Positions 9,771 to 20,560 of a stretch of DNA of 64,000 nucleotides are shown one piece after another. The position numbers were made by a program, and so were the translations under genes. The notes beneath the pieces were generated by a model, which did no database searches, was not told the origin of the DNA, and was given only the letters and a program-made list of their open reading frames with translations. Each line of letters starts with the position of its first letter. The stretch's first letter is position 1. Source of the DNA: Bacteroides sp. (GTDB lineage Bacteria; Bacteroidota; Bacteroidia; Bacteroidales; Bacteroidaceae); NCBI GenBank assembly GCA_015060765.1, contig SUXW01000002.1, positions 62,001 to 126,000 of the forward strand. Reading direction: 5' to 3'.

Positions 9771-9874
9771 CCCTTTAATCCTAAATTTGAAATATTTCAA
9801 TTTATTTAAAGACGAATTATAGAAAATATTGTAATCACTTACTTCTTAAAAAAACACTATTTGTGAGATAATTT

Positions 9875-12800
9875 TCAAATTCTACGACACTCATTCATAT
9901 ATTCCCTAGGTGTTTGATTGTATTTTTTACGAAAACATTTTCCAAAATAGCCGGCATCTCTAAATCCTACAGCAAATGCTATTTCGGATATGCTCATATC
10001 CGAGTTTTTCATTAATTCTACAGACTTATTCAAACGAATTTCTTTTACTAGATCTACCGGAGCAAATCCCGTCAAACTTTTCAATTTCTTAAAGAAAGCC
10101 GAACGACTAAGCCCTATATTCGAAGCAATGGTATCTATGTTAAATTCACTATTATCCATATTCTCTTCAACGATTTGATGTATTTTTTCAATGAATTGAA
10201 CATCTTTAGTTACTAAATATTGAGCATATTCATCTTGTACAACAGGCACTTGCTTTTCTGATTGCCATACATGTTCACGGAACAACTTACGTTCATTCAA
10301 TAATTGTTCTATACGTGCCATCAGATATTCTTTACTAAATGGTTTAGTTATATAAGCATTAGCTCCCTTACTTATGGCCTCTGTACGCGAATCATCATTC
10401 CCTTTTGCCGTAAGGATAATTACTGGAATATGACTTATCTGAAAATCCTTACGAATATGCTGTAACATTTCCAAGCCATCCATATTAGGCATCATTTGGT
10501 CAGTAACCACTACATCGGGATGATACAAAGCTATCTTTTTCAATCCTTCTACACCATCATTCGCCATATAAATATTATAAGAGTCCTCCAACTGCATCCG
10601 AAGCATATTACACAAGTCCTTATTATCATCTACTATCAATACACTGGGTAAAGAAGAATCTACAATTGGATCGTCTTCTTCCTGTTCCTCAGATACACTT
10701 TCTTCCATCAAGATATCTTCTCCAACATAAAAATCTACTTCTGATTCTTTGTAGTGAGCTTTTCCCATAAGCAGTTCCACCACAAAACAAGCACCTTTTT
10801 CTTCCGGACTTTCTGCATATATTTCTCCATGATGTAAATTCATGATTTCTTTACTTAAAGCCAAGCCAATACCCGTACCTTGATAATAGGATGCAGCCTT
10901 TACATTTTCAGCTTGAGAAAAACGCTCAAAGATTTCGGACAACTGACTTTGAGGAATACCCACTCCTGTATCTTTAATATGAATATAACAACGACTTTTA
11001 TCCGGAGATATAGATGCCTTGACCGAAATACGCCCTCCCGAAGGTGTAAATTTAAAAGCATTCGACAAGATGTTACGGATAACCATTGACAACTTCTCAC
11101 TATCTGCCCATACTTTAATCTGCAAATTCGTCTCTTCAACAATAAATCTGATGTTATTCTCTTCAGCTAAAATCCGGAATTCATGCCCGAATCCCTGCAA
11201 CATCTCATTCAAATTAAAACGAGAAACATGAAGACGCATCTTTCCATTCTGTATCTTTCGGAAATCAAGTATTTGATTGACTAATTGTAACATTTGTATA
11301 ATATTCTTTTCCATCAAATCAATATATTGCTTTCCTTTATCAGAAAGATTTTCATTAGCTTTCAGTTCTTGAATAGGTCCCTGTATTAAAGTCAATGGAG
11401 TTCGAAGTTCATGAGAAATATTAGTAAAAAATTTAATTTTAAGTTCTGAAAGCCGTTGACCAATGTATACATCATTTTTCATCCGCATCATGAGCAAAGC
11501 TATTTTCACAACCATTATCAATAATCCTATCAACAAAAGGAAATAGATAAGATATGCCCATTTAGTAGCCCACCAAGGAGGAAGAATCTTAATTTTCAAC
11601 TTTCTGACAGAATCCAACGAAGGATTGGATTCATCAAAAGCTTGAACTTTGAACACATAATCACCAGAAGGGACGTTTGTATAGGCAGCAATTCGATTAT
11701 GTCCATTATTGTGCCACTCCTTCTCATATCCTTCCAATATGTATTTATAGGAAACCCGTTTATGGTTCGTGTAATTCAAAGCGGCAAATTCAATGGTAAA
11801 CATAGATTGGTCATATTCAAGTTCTATACCTTCAGAATAGGTTATGGATTTTCGGGATATATCGTTTATATCTAATTGACGAAAATTCATGTTGTTTACT
11901 TGACAATCAACAATGAATGTATTATAACTCATTTGATTGGGAATAAGTTTATCTGGAGAAAGAAGAAGAATACCATGTCGACAACCAATCCAAATATCTC
12001 CATCCTCCGTTTTCATGACAACCCCTTCTTCAACAGAAATTTCTGGCAAACCATCATATTCATCAAAATTGCGGATACGACCTGTTTTTTTGTCTAATGA
12101 AGCAATACCGTTTTCCGAAACAAGCCAAATACAACTATCATTATCTTCTATCATGGATACAATCACATCATCACCTAAACCTTCATCTGTACCATAAGAT
12201 TCAAACTTCAATGAATGATTCAAATGATCTGATTCCACTATTTTATGAACTCCACCACCAAAAACACACGCCCATACATTTTGTTCCTTATCTTTATATA
12301 ATACATAGACATCCGAATCGGCTATACCTGCTCTATTTTCTATACGATAAGTAGCAAATTTTATTTGATCAGGTGATACAAAATTGACATCAAACGACAT
12401 CAATCCATCCATTGTACCTACCCATATACGCCCATCTTCATCTTCTAATATGTTTCTAACTTCTGTATAAAGGCCATATAAAGGATAATTTTTAAAACTA
12501 TTATTCCGATGATGAAACACTATTCTGCCATCCTTTTCTTCCAATAAATTTAATCCGCCATCTAAAACAGCGGCCCATATTCTACCTTTTGAATCTTGAT
12601 AAGTGTAATATACATTTTTCCCATTCAAAGAATATATATCTGACGGATTATGCTCATAGTGAATAAAACGGTACCCTTTAGATTCATCATTATCAGGAAC
12701 GGCCTTTATTAAACCATCCCCTTTAGTGGAAAGCCATATGTTTCCTTGGTTATCTTCCATAATATGGTATACTACACCCAATTTTTCATTTCCATTACCA

Positions 12801-14269
12801 TATATATGTTTCAGATTTTTGTTCTTATCATATCGATACAGTTCCGGTTTACGAGTAGAAATCCATATATCTCCATCTTTAGTTTGATAGAGGGCACGTA
12901 CACCATACACTTCATTCTTATCATTACGATTAACAAAAGGAATATCGACCAAATCAAACTGATTTTTAGGGAATTCAATACGGTATATCCCATTGTCTGT
13001 AGAAGCGAGCCACAAAATACCATCACGGTCTTGAAAGAGATTAAAGAAATTTATTCTGGTACGACCGTGAGGATTCAATTGCTTGAATGATTCAACCTGT
13101 AGCATTTTATGTTCCTTGCGATCGAAATATAAAGCTTCACCAACCGGAGTCAGAAAAAACAAGCCATCGTCTTTCGATTCTTCCATATACAAAATACCAT
13201 ATCCCAATTGGGTTCCATTTCGATATGGATAGCGTTCAGCTTTATCTGTCAAAACATCATAACATATCAATGATTTACCATTTTCATGGAACCAGATCAT
13301 ACCACAACGGTCAACCATTGATTCTGATATATACCCATCAGTTATTGGTAAATGAATTTTCTTTAATTCCCGATTATTCAAATCATATAAATAGGTTCCT
13401 TTTCCTGTTAGTGTTATATATATTTGTTTATCTTCTACCGCTAACAAATTCTGAATTTGTCCTTTAAGTTCCGGTAATACATAACGGTCAACAGCTCCTG
13501 TTTGAGGGTCAATACAAGAAAACACTCCTATATTGTCACCCAACCATAGATATTGTCCATCTTCATACATGCAAGTTAAATATCTTTCATCGGTGAGCTG
13601 CAATTTGGTTGTTATCATATTATCTGGATTATCTGCTAAAAATTCGCTCTTTTTAATTGCAGCAATCTTATCATCTATGCCAATCCAACATATATAATCT
13701 TTTGTTTCCTGTATAACACTATGCTTCAAACGATATGCATTGGCATTATATTCTTTTTTTGAATTATATAATACACGTATATTGATTTCTCCATTCGCAT
13801 TAACCTCAGCCAATAACAAATTTCTATCCAATGTTAACAACAAGACTTCTCCTGATGCATTCGTCTGCATCTTTACAACTTGTATATTATCAGAATAATT
13901 CTTCATGTCATCGTATACGGCATGAAATAATTCTGTTTGCTTGTCAAAAACAAATAATTTATGATCAATGGTCTTCAGCCACAAATTCTGGTTCTTATCT
14001 TCTACAATATGTTGAATTTTTCTTGGAGGAAGTTCTGAATCTGGACTTTGCTGTTTATTATAAGTATAAAACTTTTGTCCATCGAAACGACACAAACCAT
14101 ACCAAGTACCAAACCAAATAAATCCGTCCTTGTCTTTTAATGTACAATTTACTACATTATTAGGTAATCCTTGTTCCACTGTATAATGTTCAACAATAAC
14201 ATTAGGTGTGGAAGACCATACCAATAACGTAACAAAGAGTACTGCTATGAATGAAACCAATTTTCTCAT
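9875..14269 (-). CDS. Hybrid two-component system sensor-regulator (HTCS) of the RG-II locus
   Basis: A 1464-residue one-protein signalling system. After a signal peptide, residues about 25-780 hold beta-propeller repeats of the two-component-regulator type (GFIWFGTWYGLCRFDG, GRIWVGTMDGL, GDIWIGCRHGILLL). A Y_Y_Y immunoglobulin-like domain follows at about 810-890. A single membrane helix sits at about 904-927 (WAYLIYFLLLIGLLIMVVK). The HisKA box has the phospho-acceptor His953 (SHELRTPLTL). The ATPase domain shows DTGVGIP and GTGIGLALSKEI. A receiver carries Asp1257 (VVVTDQMMPNMDG), and an AraC-type HTH lies at about 1365-1460 (ISEIAFAVGFRDAGYFGKCF). It should sense a periplasmic RG-II oligosaccharide and activate the locus. 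It follows a GH2 gene by only 14 bp, so it may be partly autoregulated. Confidence 0.97.
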   Translation of the reverse strand: MRKLVSFIAVLFVTLLVWSSTPNVIVEHYTVEQGLPNNVVNCTLKDKDGFIWFGTWYGLCRFDGQKFYTYNKQQSPDSELPPRKIQHIVEDKNQNLWLKTIDHKLFVFDKQTELFHAVYDDMKNYSDNIQVVKMQTNASGEVLLLTLDRNLLLAEVNANGEINIRVLYNSKKEYNANAYRLKHSVIQETKDYICWIGIDDKIAAIKKSEFLADNPDNMITTKLQLTDERYLTCMYEDGQYLWLGDNIGVFSCIDPQTGAVDRYVLPELKGQIQNLLAVEDKQIYITLTGKGTYLYDLNNRELKKIHLPITDGYISESMVDRCGMIWFHENGKSLICYDVLTDKAERYPYRNGTQLGYGILYMEESKDDGLFFLTPVGEALYFDRKEHKMLQVESFKQLNPHGRTRINFFNLFQDRDGILWLASTDNGIYRIEFPKNQFDLVDIPFVNRNDKNEVYGVRALYQTKDGDIWISTRKPELYRYDKNKNLKHIYGNGNEKLGVVYHIMEDNQGNIWLSTKGDGLIKAVPDNDESKGYRFIHYEHNPSDIYSLNGKNVYYTYQDSKGRIWAAVLDGGLNLLEEKDGRIVFHHRNNSFKNYPLYGLYTEVRNILEDEDGRIWVGTMDGLMSFDVNFVSPDQIKFATYRIENRAGIADSDVYVLYKDKEQNVWACVFGGGVHKIVESDHLNHSLKFESYGTDEGLGDDVIVSMIEDNDSCIWLVSENGIASLDKKTGRIRNFDEYDGLPEISVEEGVVMKTEDGDIWIGCRHGILLLSPDKLIPNQMSYNTFIVDCQVNNMNFRQLDINDISRKSITYSEGIELEYDQSMFTIEFAALNYTNHKRVSYKYILEGYEKEWHNNGHNRIAAYTNVPSGDYVFKVQAFDESNPSLDSVRKLKIKILPPWWATKWAYLIYFLLLIGLLIMVVKIALLMMRMKNDVYIGQRLSELKIKFFTNISHELRTPLTLIQGPIQELKANENLSDKGKQYIDLMEKNIIQMLQLVNQILDFRKIQNGKMRLHVSRFNLNEMLQGFGHEFRILAEENNIRFIVEETNLQIKVWADSEKLSMVIRNILSNAFKFTPSGGRISVKASISPDKSRCYIHIKDTGVGIPQSQLSEIFERFSQAENVKAASYYQGTGIGLALSKEIMNLHHGEIYAESPEEKGACFVVELLMGKAHYKESEVDFYVGEDILMEESVSEEQEEDDPIVDSSLPSVLIVDDNKDLCNMLRMQLEDSYNIYMANDGVEGLKKIALYHPDVVVTDQMMPNMDGLEMLQHIRKDFQISHIPVIILTAKGNDDSRTEAISKGANAYITKPFSKEYLMARIEQLLNERKLFREHVWQSEKQVPVVQDEYAQYLVTKDVQFIEKIHQIVEENMDNSEFNIDTIASNIGLSRSAFFKKLKSLTGFAPVDLVKEIRLNKSVELMKNSDMSISEIAFAVGFRDAGYFGKCFRKKYNQTPREYMNECRRI

Positions 14270-14283
14270 ATTCCATTTAACCT

Positions 14284-16884
14284 TTATTTTCCTGTACCGA
14301 ATTCTGTTTGCTGCAATTCAACTTCGTTCAATACTTTCTGTTTTTCTTCATCTGTCAGCATCATCTTCTTGTTCTGTTTTGTTCCATTAACAGAGATAGT
14401 TTCGGTAGCACTCTGTTCTATAAAACAGAATGGGAAATCCGATGAAATACTTTCAAATTCAACAGATGCAGATGTAGGCGCATGAGTACCTTCAAACTGT
14501 ACACGTGCAGTTACTTTAATTTTTCCTGGCTTACGAGTAGAACGAATCAATACTGGTGCAGAGCCAAATTCTACCGGACGCGGATTAGCATAAATGGAAG
14601 CATCACCAATAATTTCACCCTCACCTTCTACTGTAAATACAATATTTTCTTTGGCTAAACGACGAATATGACCACTATCATCTGTAACTTCAGCAACAAC
14701 GACAATGAAATCTGAGCCATCTGCTACTAATGATTTTTCCTCTGTATCAACATACAAACGCAATTTGGTACTACGACGGGAAGGCATTCGTTTAGTAGAG
14801 CAAACAACTTTTCCATCTATGATACCTTCGGCAACCATGTTGACTTTTTGCCAATTCTTCTGTTTGTAACTATACTCTCTTGCTTCCCAAAAATCCCATA
14901 CATTTTTGAATACAACTGGCGCATTTGGCATATGACCTTTTTCATGTACAACCGGTAAAGTCCAACTACAGGAATTATCATAAACTGTCAGGCGAACAGA
15001 ATCGCAATTGCTAAAAACAACGACATCTGCATCCGACCATTGACTCATTTCATGTGCTATATAAATCATCGGTCCACTCTCCGCAATAGGATGTTGGAGA
15101 GAAGCGGGCGACTGGCTTCTAAACATATAATAAGCATATTTAGGTTGACGGAATGCATCATAAATACCTCCCCAATAGGGATCTGGATGATATCCACGTT
15201 GATGATCGAATGGATGCCATTGGGCCCCACCGATGAATTGCCCCGTAGTACGATACATTTCATCATAACTCTTCGCCAATGATAAGGCCTGTATAAGCAA
15301 CGGACGCTCACCCCAACTACGACTAGCACGATTGTTATTATTATGAGCATACCAATCATCTACATTTTCACCAAATTCACGGGTAAAGATACATTGTTTG
15401 GGTTTATCAGGCTTTTCATCATCTCCCGGCCATCCATATACCACATCGTAATTGTCAGCTACTCCTGCCGAATGTACATCTGCCGCTGCAATGGGTCTGT
15501 ATGGATAAGGGTATTCATCTTTTGTTATTTGCAAAGCATCCAAAGCAAAATCCAATGGATAACGAGTTTCATTTAATATAGGTTCCCACATCAACACACT
15601 TGGATGATTACGGTCACGACGAATGATTTCACGAGTATTACGATGTACCCACTCTGCAAATTTTGGATCCTTATTCCAATATTGCCATCCAGGTGTAGCA
15701 ACTATAACAAACAAACCCATTTCATCACAAGCATCCATAAAAGAAGGATCTTGTGGATAATGCGCTGTACGTATGATGGTACATCCTGCATCGCGAAGTC
15801 GTTTGGCATCACGCCATTGTTGACTATTAGGGACTGCATTACCTACATAAGCAAAATCCTGATGGCGATTAGCACCAACTAACTGACCATAAGGTTTACC
15901 ATTTAATTTAAAACCAACTTTCGAATCAAATGCAAACGAACGAATACCTACCCGAGTTATACCTCCATCCAAAGCTTCACGACCAGATTTTATTCTACTT
16001 TGTACCCGATATAAATAAGGCGATTCCGGTGACCATAAATGAGGATTCTTTACAACTATTTTCTGAATAATCGTGCGTATCTCCCCTGGTTTCAATGTCA
16101 GATTCTTACTTACTTTTTTCATTGGAATCGATTGAAAATCAGCCAATGTTGTTTCCACCGTTACGGTATGAGCACGATTGCTCTTATTCTTCACCTCCGT
16201 ATTTACATATACATCTGCACTTTTTTCACTAATTTGGTCAAAATGCACAAAGATACCACCCCCAGCTACTCTATTTTCATCTATTACATCTGTAATACCT
16301 ATAGAAGATTTAGCTATCATCCACACATCTCTATATATTCCTCCATGATAAGTAAAATCCAACGTATATTGGCGTTTACCTGGAGGAAAATTCTTATCAT
16401 CGCTATTATCAACCATAACAGCTATCAAACAACTATCACCCGCCTGAATTCCCTTATCAGACAGATTTACATTGAAAGGAAGATATCCGCCAACATGTTC
16501 CAGCACTTGATTGCCATTTAAATAGACTATTTGTTTACCCATTGCTGCTTCAAAATGGATAAGGATATCTTTATTTTTCAAATCTGCAGGAACTACAAAT
16601 TTCTTTCTATACCATGCGATTCCTTGATAGTTACGACAACCACTTCCTTCGGCTGGCATTAATTCAACTGTATGTGGAGTGGAAACTATTTGCCATGCAG
16701 AATCATCAAAATTCTTTCGTTCTGCACCTTCTACATCCCCTTTATAAAATCGCCATCCTAGGTTAAAATTATAGACCAACCGTCCACTTCCATCCAATGG
16801 GAAAAGACCTGCTACGGAGGTTTCTGTTTGTGATATACCCATAATTGGCAAGCAAGCCAATAGCAACAACAAGAATTTCTTCAT
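14284..16884 (-). CDS. GH2 family glycoside hydrolase (beta-galactosidase/uronidase-like), exported
   Basis: This is an 866-residue protein with signal MKKFLLLLLACLPIMGISQ. It has the standard GH2 order: sugar-binding jelly roll (GWRFYKGD, about 40-190), Ig-like domain (about 200-310), TIM barrel (about 315-600), then extra C-terminal Ig-like domains (FIVVVAEVTDDSGHIRR). The acid/base is predicted as Glu439 in WEPILNE and the nucleophile as Glu503 in FTREFGE. The barrel is GH2-like, but IRTAHYPQDPSF and the WEP motif resemble the divergent group that ends in DUF4982-type domains. The locus contains four GH2 modules, so this one probably cleaves one of the beta-linked D-Gal, GlcA or GalA, or an alpha-L-Arap, of RG-II. 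Which one cannot be read from sequence. Confidence 0.85.
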   Translation of the reverse strand: MKKFLLLLLACLPIMGISQTETSVAGLFPLDGSGRLVYNFNLGWRFYKGDVEGAERKNFDDSAWQIVSTPHTVELMPAEGSGCRNYQGIAWYRKKFVVPADLKNKDILIHFEAAMGKQIVYLNGNQVLEHVGGYLPFNVNLSDKGIQAGDSCLIAVMVDNSDDKNFPPGKRQYTLDFTYHGGIYRDVWMIAKSSIGITDVIDENRVAGGGIFVHFDQISEKSADVYVNTEVKNKSNRAHTVTVETTLADFQSIPMKKVSKNLTLKPGEIRTIIQKIVVKNPHLWSPESPYLYRVQSRIKSGREALDGGITRVGIRSFAFDSKVGFKLNGKPYGQLVGANRHQDFAYVGNAVPNSQQWRDAKRLRDAGCTIIRTAHYPQDPSFMDACDEMGLFVIVATPGWQYWNKDPKFAEWVHRNTREIIRRDRNHPSVLMWEPILNETRYPLDFALDALQITKDEYPYPYRPIAAADVHSAGVADNYDVVYGWPGDDEKPDKPKQCIFTREFGENVDDWYAHNNNNRASRSWGERPLLIQALSLAKSYDEMYRTTGQFIGGAQWHPFDHQRGYHPDPYWGGIYDAFRQPKYAYYMFRSQSPASLQHPIAESGPMIYIAHEMSQWSDADVVVFSNCDSVRLTVYDNSCSWTLPVVHEKGHMPNAPVVFKNVWDFWEAREYSYKQKNWQKVNMVAEGIIDGKVVCSTKRMPSRRSTKLRLYVDTEEKSLVADGSDFIVVVAEVTDDSGHIRRLAKENIVFTVEGEGEIIGDASIYANPRPVEFGSAPVLIRSTRKPGKIKVTARVQFEGTHAPTSASVEFESISSDFPFCFIEQSATETISVNGTKQNKKMMLTDEEKQKVLNEVELQQTEFGTGK

Positions 16885-16898
16885 ATATATTCCTTATA

Positions 16899-19124
16899 TT
16901 AATTTTCCAAACAATTTACAATATCATTCATTCGAGATTTCGGAAATACTTTTAAATCCACTATTCGACCATCTTCAAGCGAAACTTCGACTGTTGTATT
17001 TTGAGTGGCATGCAATTTAAAATGTACATTCCATTCTTTAGGCCAAGCAGGAAAAAGATATATTTTACTATCAACCTCTTGCAATAGCATTTCCTGCATA
17101 CCTATCATTCCACTTCCACCCCAATTATGATCAGGAGTCCAATCATAACCAGGTCCCCAAAAAGCGGGGAAACGATGAGGCCCATTTGCCATTTTCTTTA
17201 ACATTAACAAAGATGCTTCTTCGGTAAGTCCTAAACAAGCAGCCCAAATATTATCTTGTTTCCAACCGATATGTGTTCGAAATTTTAATGCATCCGGATC
17301 ATGGTAATAAGTATTACGCGCTATTTCCAAATCATCTTTTCCTACTCCATAAATGCGCCATGGAAATACCGGATACAATTGTGGAGTTTCAACATTATTT
17401 ACTCGTTCCCAAATCTGTGCCGGTGCTATCATTTTATATCCATTAACTATACGCAAAGGTATATCAGGAATCCGTTCAAGCATTTCAGGTTTATGTCCAT
17501 AAGTTTCCAAGACTTTACGTAAAGCAGCAATGGTAGATGATGCATTATATGTCATTTTATATGTTTCACATGCAGAACCTGGATACAACACCAATTTATT
17601 ATTTCCATCCAATTCTTTACGTCCTCTTTGTTTTGCCAATTGTCTATAATGTTGATCAAAAAACTCCAAACAACTATCTATCAAAGGTATATACGATGTT
17701 ATATCACTTCCTGAATAACGTTCTGTTTCTAATATCATCTGACAGAATTCAAGAACCGTATCCCATTCATATTCCAACCAAGCATTATATTCCAGCCCCT
17801 TATCAAAATTTTCAGGACGTTTAAATCCATATTCAGCAGGATTAGGTAACCCAAAATTTTCCATTTGTTCAGTAAAACAAGCGCCTCCATGTCCCCAATA
17901 TACACGACTACGAGTTTCAGCTGTATGTAATAATCGATTATAATAATCGAATTGAGATTTCATCATATCAAAATCACCACTTTTCAACATCGACCAATAA
18001 ACCAATCGTTGATTTTGTGCTGTATGGGTACCACCTCCCCATTTACGAAAATCCGGTGAAAAAGGAGTATCAGGAGTAACATTTACCGGATCAAACGTAA
18101 ATAGTCCACCATTAAATTTTGTAGGCCACTCACCTTTAGCATTACACCCCAACATATACCTGAATAATGTATAATTTCTGATAGCATCAGCCGGAACGCC
18201 TTCACCTTCTATGAAACTACGTTGCCAGAATAGTTTCCACCATTCACGGGAGGCTTTTTTGTCCTTTTTTAAATTGACAACCTCTTCAACCTGACGTAAT
18301 CCTTTCATCCATTCCTCTAAAGAGGATTGTGCGGTATGGAGAGTTATTTGTACATGATGGTTTCTTTTTGCTTTAGATGATTTAAACATCCATGCCATAT
18401 AGTTTTGTCCTTGATATATTCCTTGCTGATTACCCCGGAAAACCAAATCACCCGATATACGACCACCAAATGTCAATCCTTTCAATGGATTGTATAAACT
18501 TTCACTTTCCTTTTTAAGTCCCTGTTGGTTCACCGTTACATCAAATACGGTATAATCAGCATTCCGATGGAAAAAGGTCAAATCACAATCAGTAGCCAAA
18601 ATAGAATCACGATGAGTAACTACATTTTTAGGTACAGCCCATTTATACGAAGATTGTTGTCCCTCCAATTTCTTGGATATTTGTCTATCTTCCGCACGCC
18701 AACTTTCATAATATAATTCAATTTCAGATTTCTTTCCTTCTACTTCAAGATGAATAATAGGGTGAAAAACATCAGCCCAAATATAGATTTTGGAATCAGT
18801 ACCATTAATTTGTATAAATCCTTCATTAAGACAAAGTATTTGCTGAAAGTCTTTATCTTCTTCAAAAGGATTAGGATGCAAACGTACACGAAAACGTCCT
18901 TGCTTTAACAAAGTATTATTTTCATCAAAACAACCGCTTTTACTAACATAAAATAAAATATCTCCTTTTTCTACCCAAACATTCATACCAATATCGCCAC
19001 CTCCACAAGGCATCGATTCCGAAGAATTTTTACTTTGGGTGTTCCAAACGAAATTGGCAGGCTGTCCCAAAAGGAACTGCCCACCAACCATTATGCTCAA
19101 TATGATTGCTATTATATGCTTCAT
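16899..19124 (-). CDS. Exported DUF5703/six-hairpin glycosidase, candidate GH139 (alpha-2-O-methyl-L-fucosidase)
   Basis: This is a 741-residue protein with signal MKHIIAIILSIMVGGQFLLGQ. The N-terminal part is a GH95/GH65-like beta-sandwich (FVWNTQSKNSSESMPCGGGDIGMNVWVEKGD resembles DUF5703). Then comes an (alpha/alpha)6-type region (RNYTLFRYMLGCNAKGEWPTKFNGGLF, HNWGGSGMIGMQEMLLQ) and a small C-terminal sandwich ending in LFPAWPKEW. GH139 was founded on BT0984, which removes 2-O-methyl-L-fucose from RG-II chain B. From memory that gene also precedes an SGNH esterase and a GH106, the same arrangement as here. The fold call is firm. The family number rests on gene order and recollection, and catalytic residues are not assigned. 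Confidence 0.65.
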   Translation of the reverse strand: MKHIIAIILSIMVGGQFLLGQPANFVWNTQSKNSSESMPCGGGDIGMNVWVEKGDILFYVSKSGCFDENNTLLKQGRFRVRLHPNPFEEDKDFQQILCLNEGFIQINGTDSKIYIWADVFHPIIHLEVEGKKSEIELYYESWRAEDRQISKKLEGQQSSYKWAVPKNVVTHRDSILATDCDLTFFHRNADYTVFDVTVNQQGLKKESESLYNPLKGLTFGGRISGDLVFRGNQQGIYQGQNYMAWMFKSSKAKRNHHVQITLHTAQSSLEEWMKGLRQVEEVVNLKKDKKASREWWKLFWQRSFIEGEGVPADAIRNYTLFRYMLGCNAKGEWPTKFNGGLFTFDPVNVTPDTPFSPDFRKWGGGTHTAQNQRLVYWSMLKSGDFDMMKSQFDYYNRLLHTAETRSRVYWGHGGACFTEQMENFGLPNPAEYGFKRPENFDKGLEYNAWLEYEWDTVLEFCQMILETERYSGSDITSYIPLIDSCLEFFDQHYRQLAKQRGRKELDGNNKLVLYPGSACETYKMTYNASSTIAALRKVLETYGHKPEMLERIPDIPLRIVNGYKMIAPAQIWERVNNVETPQLYPVFPWRIYGVGKDDLEIARNTYYHDPDALKFRTHIGWKQDNIWAACLGLTEEASLLMLKKMANGPHRFPAFWGPGYDWTPDHNWGGSGMIGMQEMLLQEVDSKIYLFPAWPKEWNVHFKLHATQNTTVEVSLEDGRIVDLKVFPKSRMNDIVNCLEN

Positions 19125-19130
19125 ACAAAA

Positions 19131-20549
19131 TTACCAATTATCCGAACGAAAAGAAGATACAGGTAAATCTTCACCAAACAAATCACCAGCTACATAATTT
19201 TCAAAGCCATAACGAACAGCAACAGGATGAGGAACTTTATCGCACTTCACTTTCACTTTACTTCGTTCCAACCAAGCTTTTGCAGGATAAAAAACTTTAT
19301 CTTCGCCAGCTAATTGAAAGTTTTCTGACTCAAACTTATCCTTGCAATTTATCCACATTTTGTCACGATCAAAACTTACCGTTACTGTATCATTACTTAC
19401 AGACATACCACTGAAATAAGGACTTTCAGCCGTAATTCCTTTGAATCCGTATGTCTTTACCAAAGCCAATCGTGCCAAACGTTCACCTGCTACTCGTTTT
19501 TGTGAAGGATGTATACCCTTTTCCATCCCGGCATCCATCAATACTGCCATACCCACATTATTTATCATGTGTTCAGCCTTAGCTTGTTGCTCGCGTAAAT
19601 AAGCAGAATTAATAACCTTTTCACCCTGAGCAGTAATGAGTCCGTAATCATACGGAGCTATTTGACAATAATAAAAGGGAAAATCACCTTGTTGCCAATC
19701 TGCACGCCAACCGCGAATCATTGTAGTAAACATATCAGCATAAGTCGAAGCACGATTATAGTTGTCTTCACCCTGATACCAAATGACTCCCTTCATAGTC
19801 ATGCCAATCAACGGATGTAACATTCCATTATAAAGTACAGTCGGTGTTCTGTTCTTGGATTTTATATCAGTTTCCGATTGTGGTATCTTAGCTGCCGGAA
19901 AAGCCTTCAACCATTCAGCGGTCATCCAAGCTTCACATGCAGAACCTCCCCATGCAGCTAAAATCAAGCCAATAGGCACATCCAATTGTTCTTGAACCAA
20001 ACGTCCAAAATAATAAGCCGTCGCACTGAAATCACGTACAGATTCAGCATTAGCATGTTTCCAACTTCCTATTACATCGGTTTTAGGTGTAAAAGAAGAC
20101 GAACGCTTTACGGTAAACAAACGAATTTGATCGTTCCGGCTTCGGAGTGCATCCATATTTGCATTATCAACAGGTTGTCCTGGAAACCCTTTCATAGGCA
20201 TTTCCATGTTGCTTTGTCCAGAACAGATCCAAACTTCACCCATTAAAATATCTTTAATGCGTGTTTCTATTCCATCATTGAATGCAATTTCATAAGGTCC
20301 ACCTGCTATTGGAGTCTTTACAGACGCCTTCCATTGTCCTCTTGAATTTACCTTTACTTGATAAACTTTACTATCCCAACTTGTAGTAATCTTTACTATT
20401 TTATTGGCCGAAGCTGTTCCCCAAAGATTAGCTTCACTTTGTTGTTGCATCACCATACCATCTGAAAAAAAAGCTGGTAATTTCACTTCAGCTTTGACAT
20501 CCGTCCATGCAATAAAAGTACATATAGCCGTTAAAATTATTTTCTTCAT
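19131..20549 (-). CDS. Sialate O-acetylesterase-like SGNH carbohydrate esterase
   Basis: This is a 472-residue protein with signal peptide MKKIILTAICTFIAWTDVKA. It starts with the typical KLPAFFSDGMVMQQ strand. The catalytic Ser113 sits in CSGQSNMEMP (block I). WYQGEDNYNR and FPFYYCQ are further SGNH landmarks. His347 in GIHPSQK is the probable catalytic His of block V. Proteins named sialate O-acetylesterase in Bacteroides loci often act on plant glycans. RG-II carries acetyl groups on 2-O-methyl-fucose and aceric acid of chain B, so de-acetylation ahead of the neighbouring GH139-like and GH106 enzymes is the likely job (inference). The gene sits 6 bp and 11 bp from its neighbours, within the same operon. 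Confidence 0.85.
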   Translation of the reverse strand: MKKIILTAICTFIAWTDVKAEVKLPAFFSDGMVMQQQSEANLWGTASANKIVKITTSWDSKVYQVKVNSRGQWKASVKTPIAGGPYEIAFNDGIETRIKDILMGEVWICSGQSNMEMPMKGFPGQPVDNANMDALRSRNDQIRLFTVKRSSSFTPKTDVIGSWKHANAESVRDFSATAYYFGRLVQEQLDVPIGLILAAWGGSACEAWMTAEWLKAFPAAKIPQSETDIKSKNRTPTVLYNGMLHPLIGMTMKGVIWYQGEDNYNRASTYADMFTTMIRGWRADWQQGDFPFYYCQIAPYDYGLITAQGEKVINSAYLREQQAKAEHMINNVGMAVLMDAGMEKGIHPSQKRVAGERLARLALVKTYGFKGITAESPYFSGMSVSNDTVTVSFDRDKMWINCKDKFESENFQLAGEDKVFYPAKAWLERSKVKVKCDKVPHPVAVRYGFENYVAGDLFGEDLPVSSFRSDNW

Positions 20550-20560
20550 AGGTTTATATT

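Noticed and set aside
9771-9800. Longer start of the isomerase-like protein
   Set aside because: It would use TTG and add a charged leader before a normal signal peptide; the ATG at 9770 fits better.
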